A stretch of DNA of 64,000 nucleotides. Origin: Eutrophocola salsuginis. GTDB taxonomy: Bacteria; Pseudomonadota; Gammaproteobacteria; Pseudomonadales; Pseudohongiellaceae. The notes beneath the pieces are model-generated. The model ran no database searches. It was given only the letters and a program-made list of their open reading frames with translations, and was not told the origin of the DNA. Within the stretch, counting starts at the first letter, position 1, and every line of letters starts with the position of its first letter. Shown here piece by piece: positions 34,724 through 43,660 of this stretch. The stretch is from positions 1,364,001-1,428,000 of the forward strand of contig JAYQTB010000004.1 in the NCBI GenBank assembly GCA_038147195.1, given 5' to 3'. The position numbers and the translations under genes are program-made.

Positions 34724-35158
34724 TCAGGTAATTCGGGGTGCGATTATCCAGGACAGCAGCGGCACGTTACCGCCGTCGGTTTGCGCGGCCGACGGAATCA
34801 GGGTCTCCCGGTGCGTGACGCGCATGCCGTGATCCCAGGCCAGGGTCTCCAGAACGAATAGCGCGTCCCTTCCGGTCATTCCAGCCATGACACGCGGGCC
34901 GATGCGCCACTGCTGCGAGAGATGCCCGACCCACAGCGGCGTCACATCGCCTTCAATACGGTGAACTGTGATGCCATGCTCGTTAAAGCTGGTAGCCATT
35001 GCCAGCGACTCGACATACCGCCCATCTGCAATGAAAGCATCTAGGTCAACAGTTTGTCCTGCCGGCACCTCCAGCACCTGCTCCATGAATGACAATGGCG
35101 CGACTGATGCTGCCGACAGGGCCAGGCTGGTGTGAATGAATTGTCTGCGGTTTGCCAT
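34724..35158 (-). CDS. Tat-type exported small protein upstream of the flavoprotein
   Basis: A 144-residue protein whose ATG at 35158 has CGGAG eight bases upstream. The N-terminus MANRRQFIHTSLALSAASVA carries the twin-arginine pattern (NRRQFI) and a hydrophobic stretch, so Tat export is likely. The mature part (VDLDAFIADGRYVESLAMAT and later WVGHLSQQWRIGPRVMAGMT) is of no family I recognise. It lies 51 bases upstream of the cresol-dehydrogenase-like gene on the same strand, so it may be an accessory or maturation factor for the flavocytochrome. Confidence 0.6.
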   Translation of the reverse strand: MANRRQFIHTSLALSAASVAPLSFMEQVLEVPAGQTVDLDAFIADGRYVESLAMATSFNEHGITVHRIEGDVTPLWVGHLSQQWRIGPRVMAGMTGRDALFVLETLAWDHGMRVTHRETLIPSAAQTDGGNVPLLSWIIAPRIT

Positions 35159-35370
35159 GCGCAATCTCCGGGATATTGAGCAACGCTGTGAATGCGTTTC
35201 TTCAGTCTGATGGAGGCAGTTTTATAAGATTACTCACTGCTTTACAACACCCTCGTAGGCAGCTTTCACAACTATGGGCATTACTTTATGGGCGTGGTAA
35301 CTTTGTTTCCCGTTCCGCCGCAGTTGGAACACGTATCGAAAGCAGAATTCAGAAGTGACAGGGGGCGCAT

Positions 35371-36249
35371 ATGGCCATTGAGCATCTACATACCTGGAAG
35401 ATCGGTGACGTCGAAATCACCCGCATCGTGGAAGTGAACGGCTGGGAAGACGATATCGCCATGCTGTGGCCGGATGCCGTTCCCGAGGACGTGCAGAAGT
35501 ATCCCTGGCTCAAACCTCACTGGGCCACTGAGGACGGCAAGATGATCATCAGCTTCCAGTGCTTCGTGATGCGCACGCCCGATCACTGCATCATGCTGGA
35601 CACCTGTATCGGTGCCGACCGCCAGCGCGAATTCGACATCTTCACCAACATGCAGACCTCGTTCCTGGACGACCTGGCCCATGCCGGCTTCGCCCCGGAG
35701 GGTATCGATATCGTGTTATGCACGCATCTGCACTTCGACCATGTCGGCTGGAACACGCGCCTGGTCGACGGCAAGTGGGTACCGACCTTTCCCAATGCCC
35801 GCTACCTGTTCGGCAAGAGTGAATTCGAGCACTGGAAGATGCTGGAGGAGACCAAGGGTTACCACGATCTCAACCACATGTATGACGCCGTACTGCCCGT
35901 TGTCGAAGCCGGCCTGGTCGACCTGATCGGCCCCGATCACAGACCCTGCCCCGAAATCACCCTGATGCCGACACCTGGTCATACGCCCGGGCATGTCAGC
36001 ATCGTCATCGAATCAAAGGGGAAAAAGGCCATCATCACAGGCGACCTTATGCACTGCCCTATCCAGTTCGCGGAACCGCAACGTATCGTGCGCTTCGACA
36101 TGAATCAGGAACAGGGTGCACAGACCCGACAGGCATTCGTTGAGAAGCTGTCCAATCAGGATGTTCTGGTGCTGGGCTCCCACTTCGCAGACCCGACCGC
36201 CGGCTATGTCGTCAGCGATGACGACGGTTGCAGATTCAAGCCGCAATAA
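35371..36249 (+). CDS. MBL-fold metallo-hydrolase, copy 2
   Basis: A 292-residue paralogue of the enzyme at 25019-25879. The metal motif HLHFDH (119-124) and following VGWNTRLVDGKWVPTFPNAR are almost the same, as are PTPGHTPGHVSIVIESKG, TGDLMHCPIQFAEP and the terminal GSHFADPTAG histidine. The predicted ring or ester-opening hydrolysis is the same; a two-zinc lactonase-like enzyme. GGGGG precedes the ATG. It stands alone and converges on the MFS gene. Confidence 0.84.
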   Translation: MAIEHLHTWKIGDVEITRIVEVNGWEDDIAMLWPDAVPEDVQKYPWLKPHWATEDGKMIISFQCFVMRTPDHCIMLDTCIGADRQREFDIFTNMQTSFLDDLAHAGFAPEGIDIVLCTHLHFDHVGWNTRLVDGKWVPTFPNARYLFGKSEFEHWKMLEETKGYHDLNHMYDAVLPVVEAGLVDLIGPDHRPCPEITLMPTPGHTPGHVSIVIESKGKKAIITGDLMHCPIQFAEPQRIVRFDMNQEQGAQTRQAFVEKLSNQDVLVLGSHFADPTAGYVVSDDDGCRFKPQ

Positions 36250-36278
36250 TTGATAGTTTATTTTTTTGCGTCTATGTC

Positions 36279-36298
36279 TTCGCGGCTAAAGCCGCGAA
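36279..36298. repeat. Perfect hairpin between convergent genes
   Basis: A 9-bp perfect stem (TTCGCGGCT with AGCCGCGAA) with a two-base loop, 30 bases after the MBL gene and 30 bases before the end of the MFS gene. No T-run on either side. It may help end both transcripts or be a REP-type palindrome. Confidence 0.5.
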
Positions 36299-36327
36299 TG
36301 TCTTGCAGGTTGATTTAAAACCCAACC

Positions 36328-37569
36328 CTATCTGTTCCCCACCTTGCTCGGCGCCGTCTCCTTAAGGAAAAGAGCTGCGATACCGGAAAGTAAAGCGCAC
36401 ACCAGGCAGAAATACATGGGGGCATTAAGGCTGGTGGCATCTGCCATGATGCCGGCCAGCCAGGGAGAGGCAAAGCCGCCTACCAGCTCCCCGATGCACA
36501 CCACAAGGCCCATGCTGGATGCCGCCAGTTTTGGGTTCACCGTTTCCCCGGGCACCACGCCCATAAACAGCGGAAACGAGCCCGTCGCGCTCCAGCCGAT
36601 GAAGAACAACACGCCCATCATCCAGAGCGGGCCATCGAAGAACAGTGCCGTGAGCGGCGTTACCATCCCGATGAAAGTAAATACGATCATGACCGGTTTG
36701 CGACCAATACGGTCGGACAGGCCGGGTACCAGGAAACCACCCAGCATGGTGCTTATACCCATGGCAGAGGTGACGGCACCGGTCTCGCCTGGCGTCAGTC
36801 CGCGCATGGTAGGCAAGAACAGGAAGATAAACGTGAGCGTGACCAGGAACCAGGATACGAGACAGATGGCAATCAATGCACAAACGCGGATATTGTGTTC
36901 CTTGAGCATACCCAGCGCGCTGAAATTAATGGCTTCGTGAGCTTCCCCCATCCCAGATTCCGGTTCGGGTTCTTTCATGAACTTCCACACCAGGAAGGCG
37001 CAGATTAGACCGGGAATCCCGGTCAGGAAAAATGTCACACGCCAGTCGAACTGCTGTGCTAGGGCGGTAAGCACCAGTGGCGCTAGCGTGGTGCCAAGTA
37101 GAGCTGCAAAAACGTTCTGCATGATACCGGCATTCATGCCGCGCCGGTGCGGCGAGCTTTCACGATTCATCACTGATAGACAGATAGGCAAGAAGGGACC
37201 TTCCGCGACGCCCATGACGATGCGCGCCAACAACAGAAAACCAAACGAACCCGCCAGTCCCGACAACGCCGAACAGGCGGAAAACACCAGGATGGAACCC
37301 AGGATAAAGGGTTTGCGAGCTCCCTTCCGGTCGGACATGGCGGCAAAGACATAGGCTGAAATGGCCCAGGCCAACGCCAGCATGGAACTCAGCATACCGA
37401 GCTGGGACGCACTGAGTTGCAAGTCGTCCAGGATGAAGGGAGTAAGCACACCGACCGCGTTGCGGTCGAAGAAGATCAGGCCGAACGTGAATCCCAGCAG
37501 GACCAGTATGCCGTTCTCGTAAGTGAAAAAGCCCTTTTTTGTATCGGTGCCAGCAGCAGGCTCAGCCAT
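36328..37569 (-). CDS. MFS transporter
   Basis: A 413-residue carrier with twelve predicted helices and no signal peptide. The helix-2/3 loop motif SDRKGARKPF and the matching SDRIGRKPVMIV in the second half are MFS signature A; the N-terminus GLIFFDRNAVGVLTPFI fits the anion:cation symporter branch that includes aromatic-acid carriers. GGGGGA precedes the ATG. The CmcJ-like gene lies 92 bases upstream on the same strand. It may import or export a small organic acid; substrate unknown. Confidence 0.85.
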   Translation of the reverse strand: MAEPAAGTDTKKGFFTYENGILVLLGFTFGLIFFDRNAVGVLTPFILDDLQLSASQLGMLSSMLALAWAISAYVFAAMSDRKGARKPFILGSILVFSACSALSGLAGSFGFLLLARIVMGVAEGPFLPICLSVMNRESSPHRRGMNAGIMQNVFAALLGTTLAPLVLTALAQQFDWRVTFFLTGIPGLICAFLVWKFMKEPEPESGMGEAHEAINFSALGMLKEHNIRVCALIAICLVSWFLVTLTFIFLFLPTMRGLTPGETGAVTSAMGISTMLGGFLVPGLSDRIGRKPVMIVFTFIGMVTPLTALFFDGPLWMMGVLFFIGWSATGSFPLFMGVVPGETVNPKLAASSMGLVVCIGELVGGFASPWLAGIMADATSLNAPMYFCLVCALLSGIAALFLKETAPSKVGNR

Positions 37570-37661
37570 GGTGATCCCCCGTGTTGTTTTTGTTATCCGG
37601 GAGGAGTCTACCAGAATTCTGGCAGCCTAGAAGTGCCGCGCTGCTCCTTGCTACCGCAGCA

Positions 37662-38495
37662 CTACTCGTCGATGAAGGAGATGGTCCGGATCTCCATGCT
37701 GTTGCGCGGCGGCGTGTTGTCATCCGTCCACGGCAACTCGATGGCGGTGTGACCGGAGTACTGCGGCACGTCCTCGCGGGAATCATAGAGCTTGAAGGCG
37801 AATACTTCTTCAGGCTGCATCTCGAAGGCGTAGTACCACTTGTGATGCGGGTTGTAGCTGAGATTCCAGCCATACAGCGGCGGCCGGCTCGGGTCGTTCA
37901 GCCCGCCACGCACCTCGGCGAAATTGAGGTCATCCTTTGACACGGTGGATGCATCACACAGTGCCAGGGGCGAGCGGTACACGGTCTTGATGGGGCGCCA
38001 AAAATTCATGAGAACCACACGTTTCTTTAGCCACTGTTCCGCCTCGTCGCCCATGATGTTGTAGGCGTACTCCTCGATGGTCTTGCGGCCGTAGTCGACA
38101 TGCGCAGCGTGGGACGGTTGTGCGTGCTGGCGGGCATCGGGTGCGTCGCTACGGGCGACATGACCGAAGGCGATGGCCTTGACCGCCCCGTTGACCTCTT
38201 CAGCTAGGGCGCACATTTCCGGGTAGAAAATACGCTGCACCTTTTCATCGTCATAATAATCGTCGCCGTGCATTCGCGTGTCGTGATCAAGCAGTGCAAA
38301 GCCGCTCCTTGCAACGGTGGGACGTTTATTTACTGGCAGCGAATGGATATCGACAACCTCGACATCGTGGTACTCGCCTGGCCAATAGGACCTTTCCCGA
38401 TCGCCGGGATAGAAAATTGTGTGTTCGCCCTTGACGACATACTTAATCCTCGTCCGAACATTTGCTACCGCAGGGGGTACTTCTTCTATGTACAT
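37662..38495 (-). CDS. CmcJ/AsaB/NvfI-like oxygenase-family protein
   Basis: A 277-residue protein of the CmcJ/AsaB/NvfI family, relatives of Fe(II)/2-oxoglutarate oxygenases. Landmarks: HAQPSHAAHVDYGRKTIEE (iron ligand His-x-Asp likely HVDY), RVVLMNFWRPIKTVYRSPLA, ALCDASTVSKDDL, KWYYAFEMQPEEVFAFKLYD and the closing HTAIELPWTDDNTPPRNSME with the distal His and Arg. Family members hydroxylate or desaturate small molecules; the substrate here is unknown. It is probably co-transcribed with the MFS gene downstream. No clear ribosome site precedes the ATG. Confidence 0.8.
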   Translation of the reverse strand: MYIEEVPPAVANVRTRIKYVVKGEHTIFYPGDRERSYWPGEYHDVEVVDIHSLPVNKRPTVARSGFALLDHDTRMHGDDYYDDEKVQRIFYPEMCALAEEVNGAVKAIAFGHVARSDAPDARQHAQPSHAAHVDYGRKTIEEYAYNIMGDEAEQWLKKRVVLMNFWRPIKTVYRSPLALCDASTVSKDDLNFAEVRGGLNDPSRPPLYGWNLSYNPHHKWYYAFEMQPEEVFAFKLYDSREDVPQYSGHTAIELPWTDDNTPPRNSMEIRTISFIDE

Positions 38496-38885
38496 TGGAA
38501 AAAATAATTATCTTTTGGGTTGATGGTCTGGTTAATTAACTTGATGAGATAGAAGATAAGTATACTGGATATGCAATAAGTGTGATCCTCTTAGAGATAG
38601 TCCCTTTTTTAAAATTTCCACCCCACCCTTAATAGACCATCAGAATTGATGGCATCGACAACTTAATTGGTTACTACATCCCCGAAATACCGGCTATTTA
38701 ACACCGGTATCATGATTCCTAGAGAAAATATTTCTCAAGTATTTCATAAAAATATCGATATATATCCAAAGGAATAAAATAAATTAAATAAAGCCAGAAC
38801 AGCAGCACAATTTTTTGGAATTAATCTGTTTATATTTAGTATTTTATAGCAATCTAAACAAGATTTTAGGTCAGGGCCTTAATTA
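38496..38885. other. AT-rich region upstream of the flagellin-like gene
   Basis: No gene seen in these 390 bases. Runs of A and T dominate, unlike the GC-richer flanks. No sigma-28 motif (TAAA-N15-GCCGATAA) was found. The nearest ribosome site to the flagellin-like ATG is AGGG, about 12 bases upstream. Confidence 0.55.
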
Positions 38886-40361
38886 ATGAACGTCTACGAT
38901 ACTGCTAGCGCTAATATTGCTATAAATAGCCTCAAACAAACCTCGTTGTCCCAAGAAAACGTGACGAAGAGAGTCGCCTCGATGGCTGACAAAACAGGCC
39001 TGGGGGATAATTCCGACGCAGCCGCGGTCAGTATATCTACTCGGATAGGCAGCCTAAACCTTGCCATCGAGCAGGCCGTCAGGAACCTTGACGACGGCAT
39101 TAGCCTTGCCATGACGGCCGACGACGCCCTGGCTGACGTTAATGACACGCTTGTAAAGATGCGTGAACTTGCTCTCCAGGCGACTTCAGACCTATACACA
39201 GATATCGACAGGGCCACACTGGATAACCTGTATCAAAACCTGCGAATACATTTTCTAGATATTGTAGAAAATGCAACATGGAACAACCACCAGTTGTTTG
39301 AAAAGCTAGACACGAAGACATTTGTAATACAGGCCGGGCCCAACAAAAACGAAACTGTTACCTTGGACATACCGCAGATTTATGCAAACGGTTTTCTTGG
39401 CTTTAACAATGGCGACTTTGAAGATAACGGTGATGACCTGCCTGTGAAGATAAACGGCTGGAAGTTTTTCAACGAAAAAGTTCGCCTCGATGGAACAAGT
39501 TCTATCGGCGATTGGCCTACGCCAGTTAACAACACTTTCACTCATCCGAACTCAACGGAAGCTACAGATATTAGGGGTAATGATACATATGCCACTAATA
39601 TTGCGGGAGCTCTGGGCAATCCTGATGGAGGTCTAAACAGCCTCAAAATGAAGTCATTAGGTATAAAAACAGTAGGCTATGGTGTGGTGCATGGACCTTA
39701 TGTCATTAGCGAGAGCGCAGTACAACTAAAGGTCGGTGACACTGTATCGTTTGATTGGAGGGCTAAGGGTGGAGAAGATGCACATGATGTTTATGCCTAC
39801 CTTCTGAATACAAAGAACGGACAAACCATCACCCTTCTCGATGATACCGGCCCCTTAGCAGGAGTAGATACAGGATGGCAACATGTAGAAAAAGTTGTTA
39901 ATCAGGATGGCGTCTATAAGTTCGTCTTTATATCTGGCACTTTTGACCAGACTGGAGGTACTCTTGCTGACGCCGAACTTTACATTGACAATGTAACTGC
40001 TCCACCTCGCCCGAATCCTACCTTAGACCAAACGTATGTTACATCGGCGGAATCTGCAAACGAGGCGATAGTAGAGATTGACTTAACGACTGAGACAGTG
40101 CTTAAGGCTAGAGCCCATCTCGCAGCAGCCGAAAATCGAATGAACCGAATTATAGACACGCACAAAAAGGTCATGCTCGGTTTTTCTAAATTCAACAATG
40201 CTACGGAAAATGAGATTCCTGAGATCATGGTCCAGCAAACATCTGCCGCCATAAAAAAGGATGGCGCCATCTATGTGCTGAATTCCATCAAAGATAAAAG
40301 CACGCTCGCTCACTCCATGATCATGGATAACTTAAAGCTTCAGAATGATATTTATGCCTAG
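38886..40361 (+). CDS. Flagellin-like protein with inserted jelly-roll (lectin-like) domain
   Basis: A 491-residue protein. Residues 1-165 match the flagellin N-terminal helical domain: SLSQENVTKRVASMADKTGL, DNSDAAAVSISTRIGSLN, NLDDGISLAMTADDALADVN, LVKMRELALQATSD and FVIQAGPNKNETVTLDI. Residues about 387-491 match the C-terminal helical domain (ESANEAIVEIDLTTETVLKA, then degenerate). Between them, residues about 172-373 form a beta-rich domain starting FNNGDFEDNG and ending AELYIDNVTA, as in galactose-binding-like or CBM4/9-type jelly rolls. No flagellar gene is nearby and base composition is AT-rich. It may be an orphan filament protein or adhesin acquired by transfer. Confidence 0.8.
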   Translation: MNVYDTASANIAINSLKQTSLSQENVTKRVASMADKTGLGDNSDAAAVSISTRIGSLNLAIEQAVRNLDDGISLAMTADDALADVNDTLVKMRELALQATSDLYTDIDRATLDNLYQNLRIHFLDIVENATWNNHQLFEKLDTKTFVIQAGPNKNETVTLDIPQIYANGFLGFNNGDFEDNGDDLPVKINGWKFFNEKVRLDGTSSIGDWPTPVNNTFTHPNSTEATDIRGNDTYATNIAGALGNPDGGLNSLKMKSLGIKTVGYGVVHGPYVISESAVQLKVGDTVSFDWRAKGGEDAHDVYAYLLNTKNGQTITLLDDTGPLAGVDTGWQHVEKVVNQDGVYKFVFISGTFDQTGGTLADAELYIDNVTAPPRPNPTLDQTYVTSAESANEAIVEIDLTTETVLKARAHLAAAENRMNRIIDTHKKVMLGFSKFNNATENEIPEIMVQQTSAAIKKDGAIYVLNSIKDKSTLAHSMIMDNLKLQNDIYA

Positions 40362-40402
40362 GCTTATTTAAGGGCGTAGCTCCTGTATCCAACCCACTAA
40401 AC

Positions 40403-40424
40403 ATAGCTCGCATATGCGAGCTAT
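40403..40424. repeat. 22-bp perfect palindrome downstream of the flagellin-like gene
   Basis: ATAGCTCGCA followed by a self-complementary centre and TGCGAGCTAT: a perfect 22-bp palindrome 42 bases after the flagellin-like stop. No T-run follows, so it is either a weak terminator or a protein-binding site between this gene and the MFS gene. Confidence 0.55.
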
Positions 40425-40619
40425 TGTGCTTCTGCGATCTCATAAAATTTCCCCTTTCTAATGCCTTGATGGGGGCTGCACGCAAATTTTGAAAATCGCA
40501 TCACACCACGTTACGAAGAACTTTTTAACGACATTACAAGATTATTGATTAACACCTACTCCTTTAAACTAAAATCGATTAGCATTGTTGAAGTCGTACA
40601 ACAACAATAATCCCCGACA

Positions 40620-41975
40620 ATGACAGATCCAGCCAATACCAAAAATGAACCTGGCTATCCCGAACCCGTGTACGCCTGGTACGTCGTCGTTATCCTATTT
40701 ATTGCGTTTGTGGTCGCCTTTATTGACCGCCAGATTATTTCGTTATTGGTAGACCCCATTAAATCCGACCTCGGTATAAGCGACACCCAGATCGGGCTTC
40801 TTCAGGGATTTGCCTTCACATTCTTTTACACTTTCGCAGGCATTCCGCTTGGAAGACTAGCCGATAAGAAAAATAGGAAGGTCGTTATCGCCATCGGGAT
40901 GCTGCTCTGGAGCATCATGACCGCCCTATGCGGCCTTGCCCGAAACTTTACCCACCTATTCATCGCCCGTATTGGCGTTGGCGTTGGCGAAGCCACCCTC
41001 TCACCGGCATCCACCTCAATCATTAGCGACTACTTTCCTAAGGACAAACGCGGCAAGCCCATCGCGGTGTTCTTCATGGCCGTGTACGTCGGTATTGGTC
41101 TTTCATTTATTCTAGGCGGGGTCGTCATTGGCATGGTCTCTAGTGCCGGCGACGCCATCATGATCCCCCTGCTTGGGGAGCTCAGCGCGTGGCAGGCCAC
41201 GTTCGTCATCGTCAGCATTCCAGGATTCCTCCTCGTGCTTGTCATGGGCACTATAAAAGAACCCTTCCGTCACGGCATGAGCACCCGTGATGGTCAGGCC
41301 GTCGACAGCAGTCTCGGCGCCACGAAAGATTTCTTTTTTCACCACTTTAAGGCCTACGCCATCATGTTTCTTGGCTTTGGTCTTGCCGGCGCAATGGCCA
41401 TCGGCTTCTTTGCCTGGACGACGCCTTTGTTTAATCGCATTCACGGCTGGGAGACAGCCCGCATCGGCCTGACCTTCGGCACCATCGTCATGGTCATGGG
41501 TACACTCGGTATCATTCTTGGTGGCGCCGTGGCCGACAGGCTGCTGCAGAAAGGCCAACAGCACGCCTACATCAAGGTTGCCATCTGGGCAGTGCTGGGG
41601 GCCATGGTGTTTGCCGGCACAGCGGCTATGGTGCCCAATCCTTACGTGGCATTCGCTTTCCTGTGCCCGGCGGTGGCCTGCTTCGGTATGCCAGTCGCGC
41701 TCGCCCCTGCGGCTGTAAATCACATCACCCCAAACCGTTTTCGAGGCCAAGCCATAGCCATATATGTCTTCGTGGTCGGCCTGATCAATAACGTCATCGG
41801 TCCGATAAGTGTTGGATTCCTCAATGACTACCTGTTCCACGACCCCATGGCCATCAACAAGTCCATGCTGACCATTGCCATCTTTTTTGGCATCATTGCC
41901 GCCCTCATCCTTGCCTGGTCCATCAAGTACTTCAACCACAGTGCCGCCGAGATCCTTGCCGACGACACGGAGTGA
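40620..41975 (+). CDS. MFS transporter, Spinster-like
   Basis: A 451-residue carrier with twelve predicted helices. Hallmarks: VAFIDRQIISLLVDPIKSDL in helix 1, GRLADKKNRKVVIAIGMLLW (signature A), RIGVGVGEATLSPASTSIIS in helix 4 and RGKPIAVFFM after it, as in the Spns/Spinster-type MFS branch often found beside organic-acid catabolic genes. It ends 3 bases before the TTG start of the acyl-CoA ligase gene, so the two are co-transcribed and the carrier probably brings in the acid that the ligase activates. Confidence 0.87.
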   Translation: MTDPANTKNEPGYPEPVYAWYVVVILFIAFVVAFIDRQIISLLVDPIKSDLGISDTQIGLLQGFAFTFFYTFAGIPLGRLADKKNRKVVIAIGMLLWSIMTALCGLARNFTHLFIARIGVGVGEATLSPASTSIISDYFPKDKRGKPIAVFFMAVYVGIGLSFILGGVVIGMVSSAGDAIMIPLLGELSAWQATFVIVSIPGFLLVLVMGTIKEPFRHGMSTRDGQAVDSSLGATKDFFFHHFKAYAIMFLGFGLAGAMAIGFFAWTTPLFNRIHGWETARIGLTFGTIVMVMGTLGIILGGAVADRLLQKGQQHAYIKVAIWAVLGAMVFAGTAAMVPNPYVAFAFLCPAVACFGMPVALAPAAVNHITPNRFRGQAIAIYVFVVGLINNVIGPISVGFLNDYLFHDPMAINKSMLTIAIFFGIIAALILAWSIKYFNHSAAEILADDTE

Positions 41976-41978
41976 GTC

Positions 41979-43541
41979 TTGGACAGCCAGACCTGCACCG
42001 TTCACGAGCTGCTTGAGCACCATGCCAGCCTGACCCCGGAATTGGTCATGGTGCGTTTCGACAGCGGTGAAAGCTACTCAGCGGCAGCCCTGCTGAACGA
42101 AGTGCGCCTGCTGGCGGCCAACCTGCAGCACCTCGGTGTACAGAAGGGAGATACCGTTCTTACCTGGTTGCCTAATGACCCGCTGGCCGTATGCCTGCAC
42201 CTGGCACTTAATTACGCGGGCGCCATCAACGTCCCCATTAACACCGCCTACCGCGGTAACCTGCTTGCCCATGTCATCGCAAACTCCGGTGCTCGTCTGA
42301 TGGTCGCCGATGGCCGGCTCATCGGGCGCCTGGTGGATGTCGACCTGGCCACCCTAGGAACATTGCTGGTGAACGGCGAGGAGCGCATCGATCGCGACCT
42401 GCTGCACCAGGAGCCTGCCGACCTGCTGCGCCAGCAGCCGCTGGAGCCTGTTGCCCCGGTATCCCTGCATCCGCACGATACCGCCGCCGTGATCTATACC
42501 TCGGGCACCACCGGGCCTTCCAAGGGCGTGCTATGCAGCTACCTCCACCTTTACACCAGTGCCATGGAATTCCGCCATGTGGGTCCCGGTGATACGAACC
42601 TGGTCGCGCTGCCCATGTTCCATGTCGGCGGCATACTGGGCCTGTGGTTCGCCCTGGTTCATGGTGGCTGCGCGGCTTACGTCGACCGCTTCAGCACTTC
42701 AAAATTCTGGCCAATCGTCAGGACATTCGGCGCGACGTCGGTCGGCCTGCTGGGTGCCATGGTCCAATACCTCATGGCGCAACCCGTGACACCCGGCGAG
42801 AAAGAACATCCGGTGAAACGCGCGGTTATTGCGCCCTATGGTGATGATGCCCTGGCCTTCGGTAAACGTTTCGGTATCGAGGTGCACACCGAGTTCAACA
42901 TGACCGAGCTGTCGGTACCGCTTTGGGGCGGGCCCAATCCGACGGCACGCGGCACTTGCGGCAAACCGAGACCCGGCGTCAGTCTCAGGCTGGTGGACGC
43001 CCGAGGCGATGATGTCCCCGTCGGTGAAACCGGTGAACTGCTGGTCCACGTAGACGAACCCTTCACCATTAGCCACGGCTATCTCAACGACCCGGTTGCC
43101 ACCGCAACCACCTGGCGTGATAACTGGTTCCATACCGGGGATTTGTTCACGCGGGATGCCGAGGACAACTACTTTTTTGTCGATCGCGCCAAGGATGCGC
43201 TGCGCCGCAAGGGCGAAAACATCAGCTCCTTCGAAGTCGAGGAAGAGTTGCTGGCGTATCCCGGCGTTCGGGAAGCGGCCGTAGTGGCTGTCCCTGGTGA
43301 CGGCGGCGAGGACGAGGTGTTGGCCGTGCTTGTTGCCGATGGTGTAAAAAATGAACTGCAGGAACTCGTCGATTTTCTCGGCGTGCGGATGGCACACTTC
43401 ATGGTACCGCGGTATTTTCGATTCACGGAGACGCTGCCAAAGACACCGACACAAAAAATTGAAAAACACCTGCTTCGGAATGAGGGAATCACTGCCGACA
43501 CTTTCGATCGCGAAGCTTTGGGAATTAATATAAAAGATTGA
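41979..43541 (+). CDS. AMP-dependent acyl-CoA ligase (crotonobetaine/long-chain-like)
   Basis: A 520-residue adenylate-forming enzyme. TTG start with GGAG six bases upstream. P-loop YTSGTTGPSKGV (173-184), the A5-type NMTELSVPLWGG, hinge and A7/A8 segments (WFHTGDLFTRD, then FVDRAKDALRRKGENISSFE) and a C-terminal Lys in TPTQKIEKHLLR are present. It makes acyl-AMP then acyl-CoA from an organic acid. The branch resembles CaiC and other carnitine- or fatty-acid-type ligases; the true acid is unknown. Gene order MFS, ligase, racemase suggests uptake, activation and racemisation of one acid. Confidence 0.88.
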   Translation: MDSQTCTVHELLEHHASLTPELVMVRFDSGESYSAAALLNEVRLLAANLQHLGVQKGDTVLTWLPNDPLAVCLHLALNYAGAINVPINTAYRGNLLAHVIANSGARLMVADGRLIGRLVDVDLATLGTLLVNGEERIDRDLLHQEPADLLRQQPLEPVAPVSLHPHDTAAVIYTSGTTGPSKGVLCSYLHLYTSAMEFRHVGPGDTNLVALPMFHVGGILGLWFALVHGGCAAYVDRFSTSKFWPIVRTFGATSVGLLGAMVQYLMAQPVTPGEKEHPVKRAVIAPYGDDALAFGKRFGIEVHTEFNMTELSVPLWGGPNPTARGTCGKPRPGVSLRLVDARGDDVPVGETGELLVHVDEPFTISHGYLNDPVATATTWRDNWFHTGDLFTRDAEDNYFFVDRAKDALRRKGENISSFEVEEELLAYPGVREAAVVAVPGDGGEDEVLAVLVADGVKNELQELVDFLGVRMAHFMVPRYFRFTETLPKTPTQKIEKHLLRNEGITADTFDREALGINIKD

Positions 43542-43660
43542 TAAAGGGAAAAACGTAAAGTAAGAAGCTCAATAGATAAGCAAAAGTTTTGAATTAATCT
43601 GTAAACGTTTACCCTGATTCCCTTTATTCTTTTTTTCGAAAACTCAAAAATTTACTGCAC

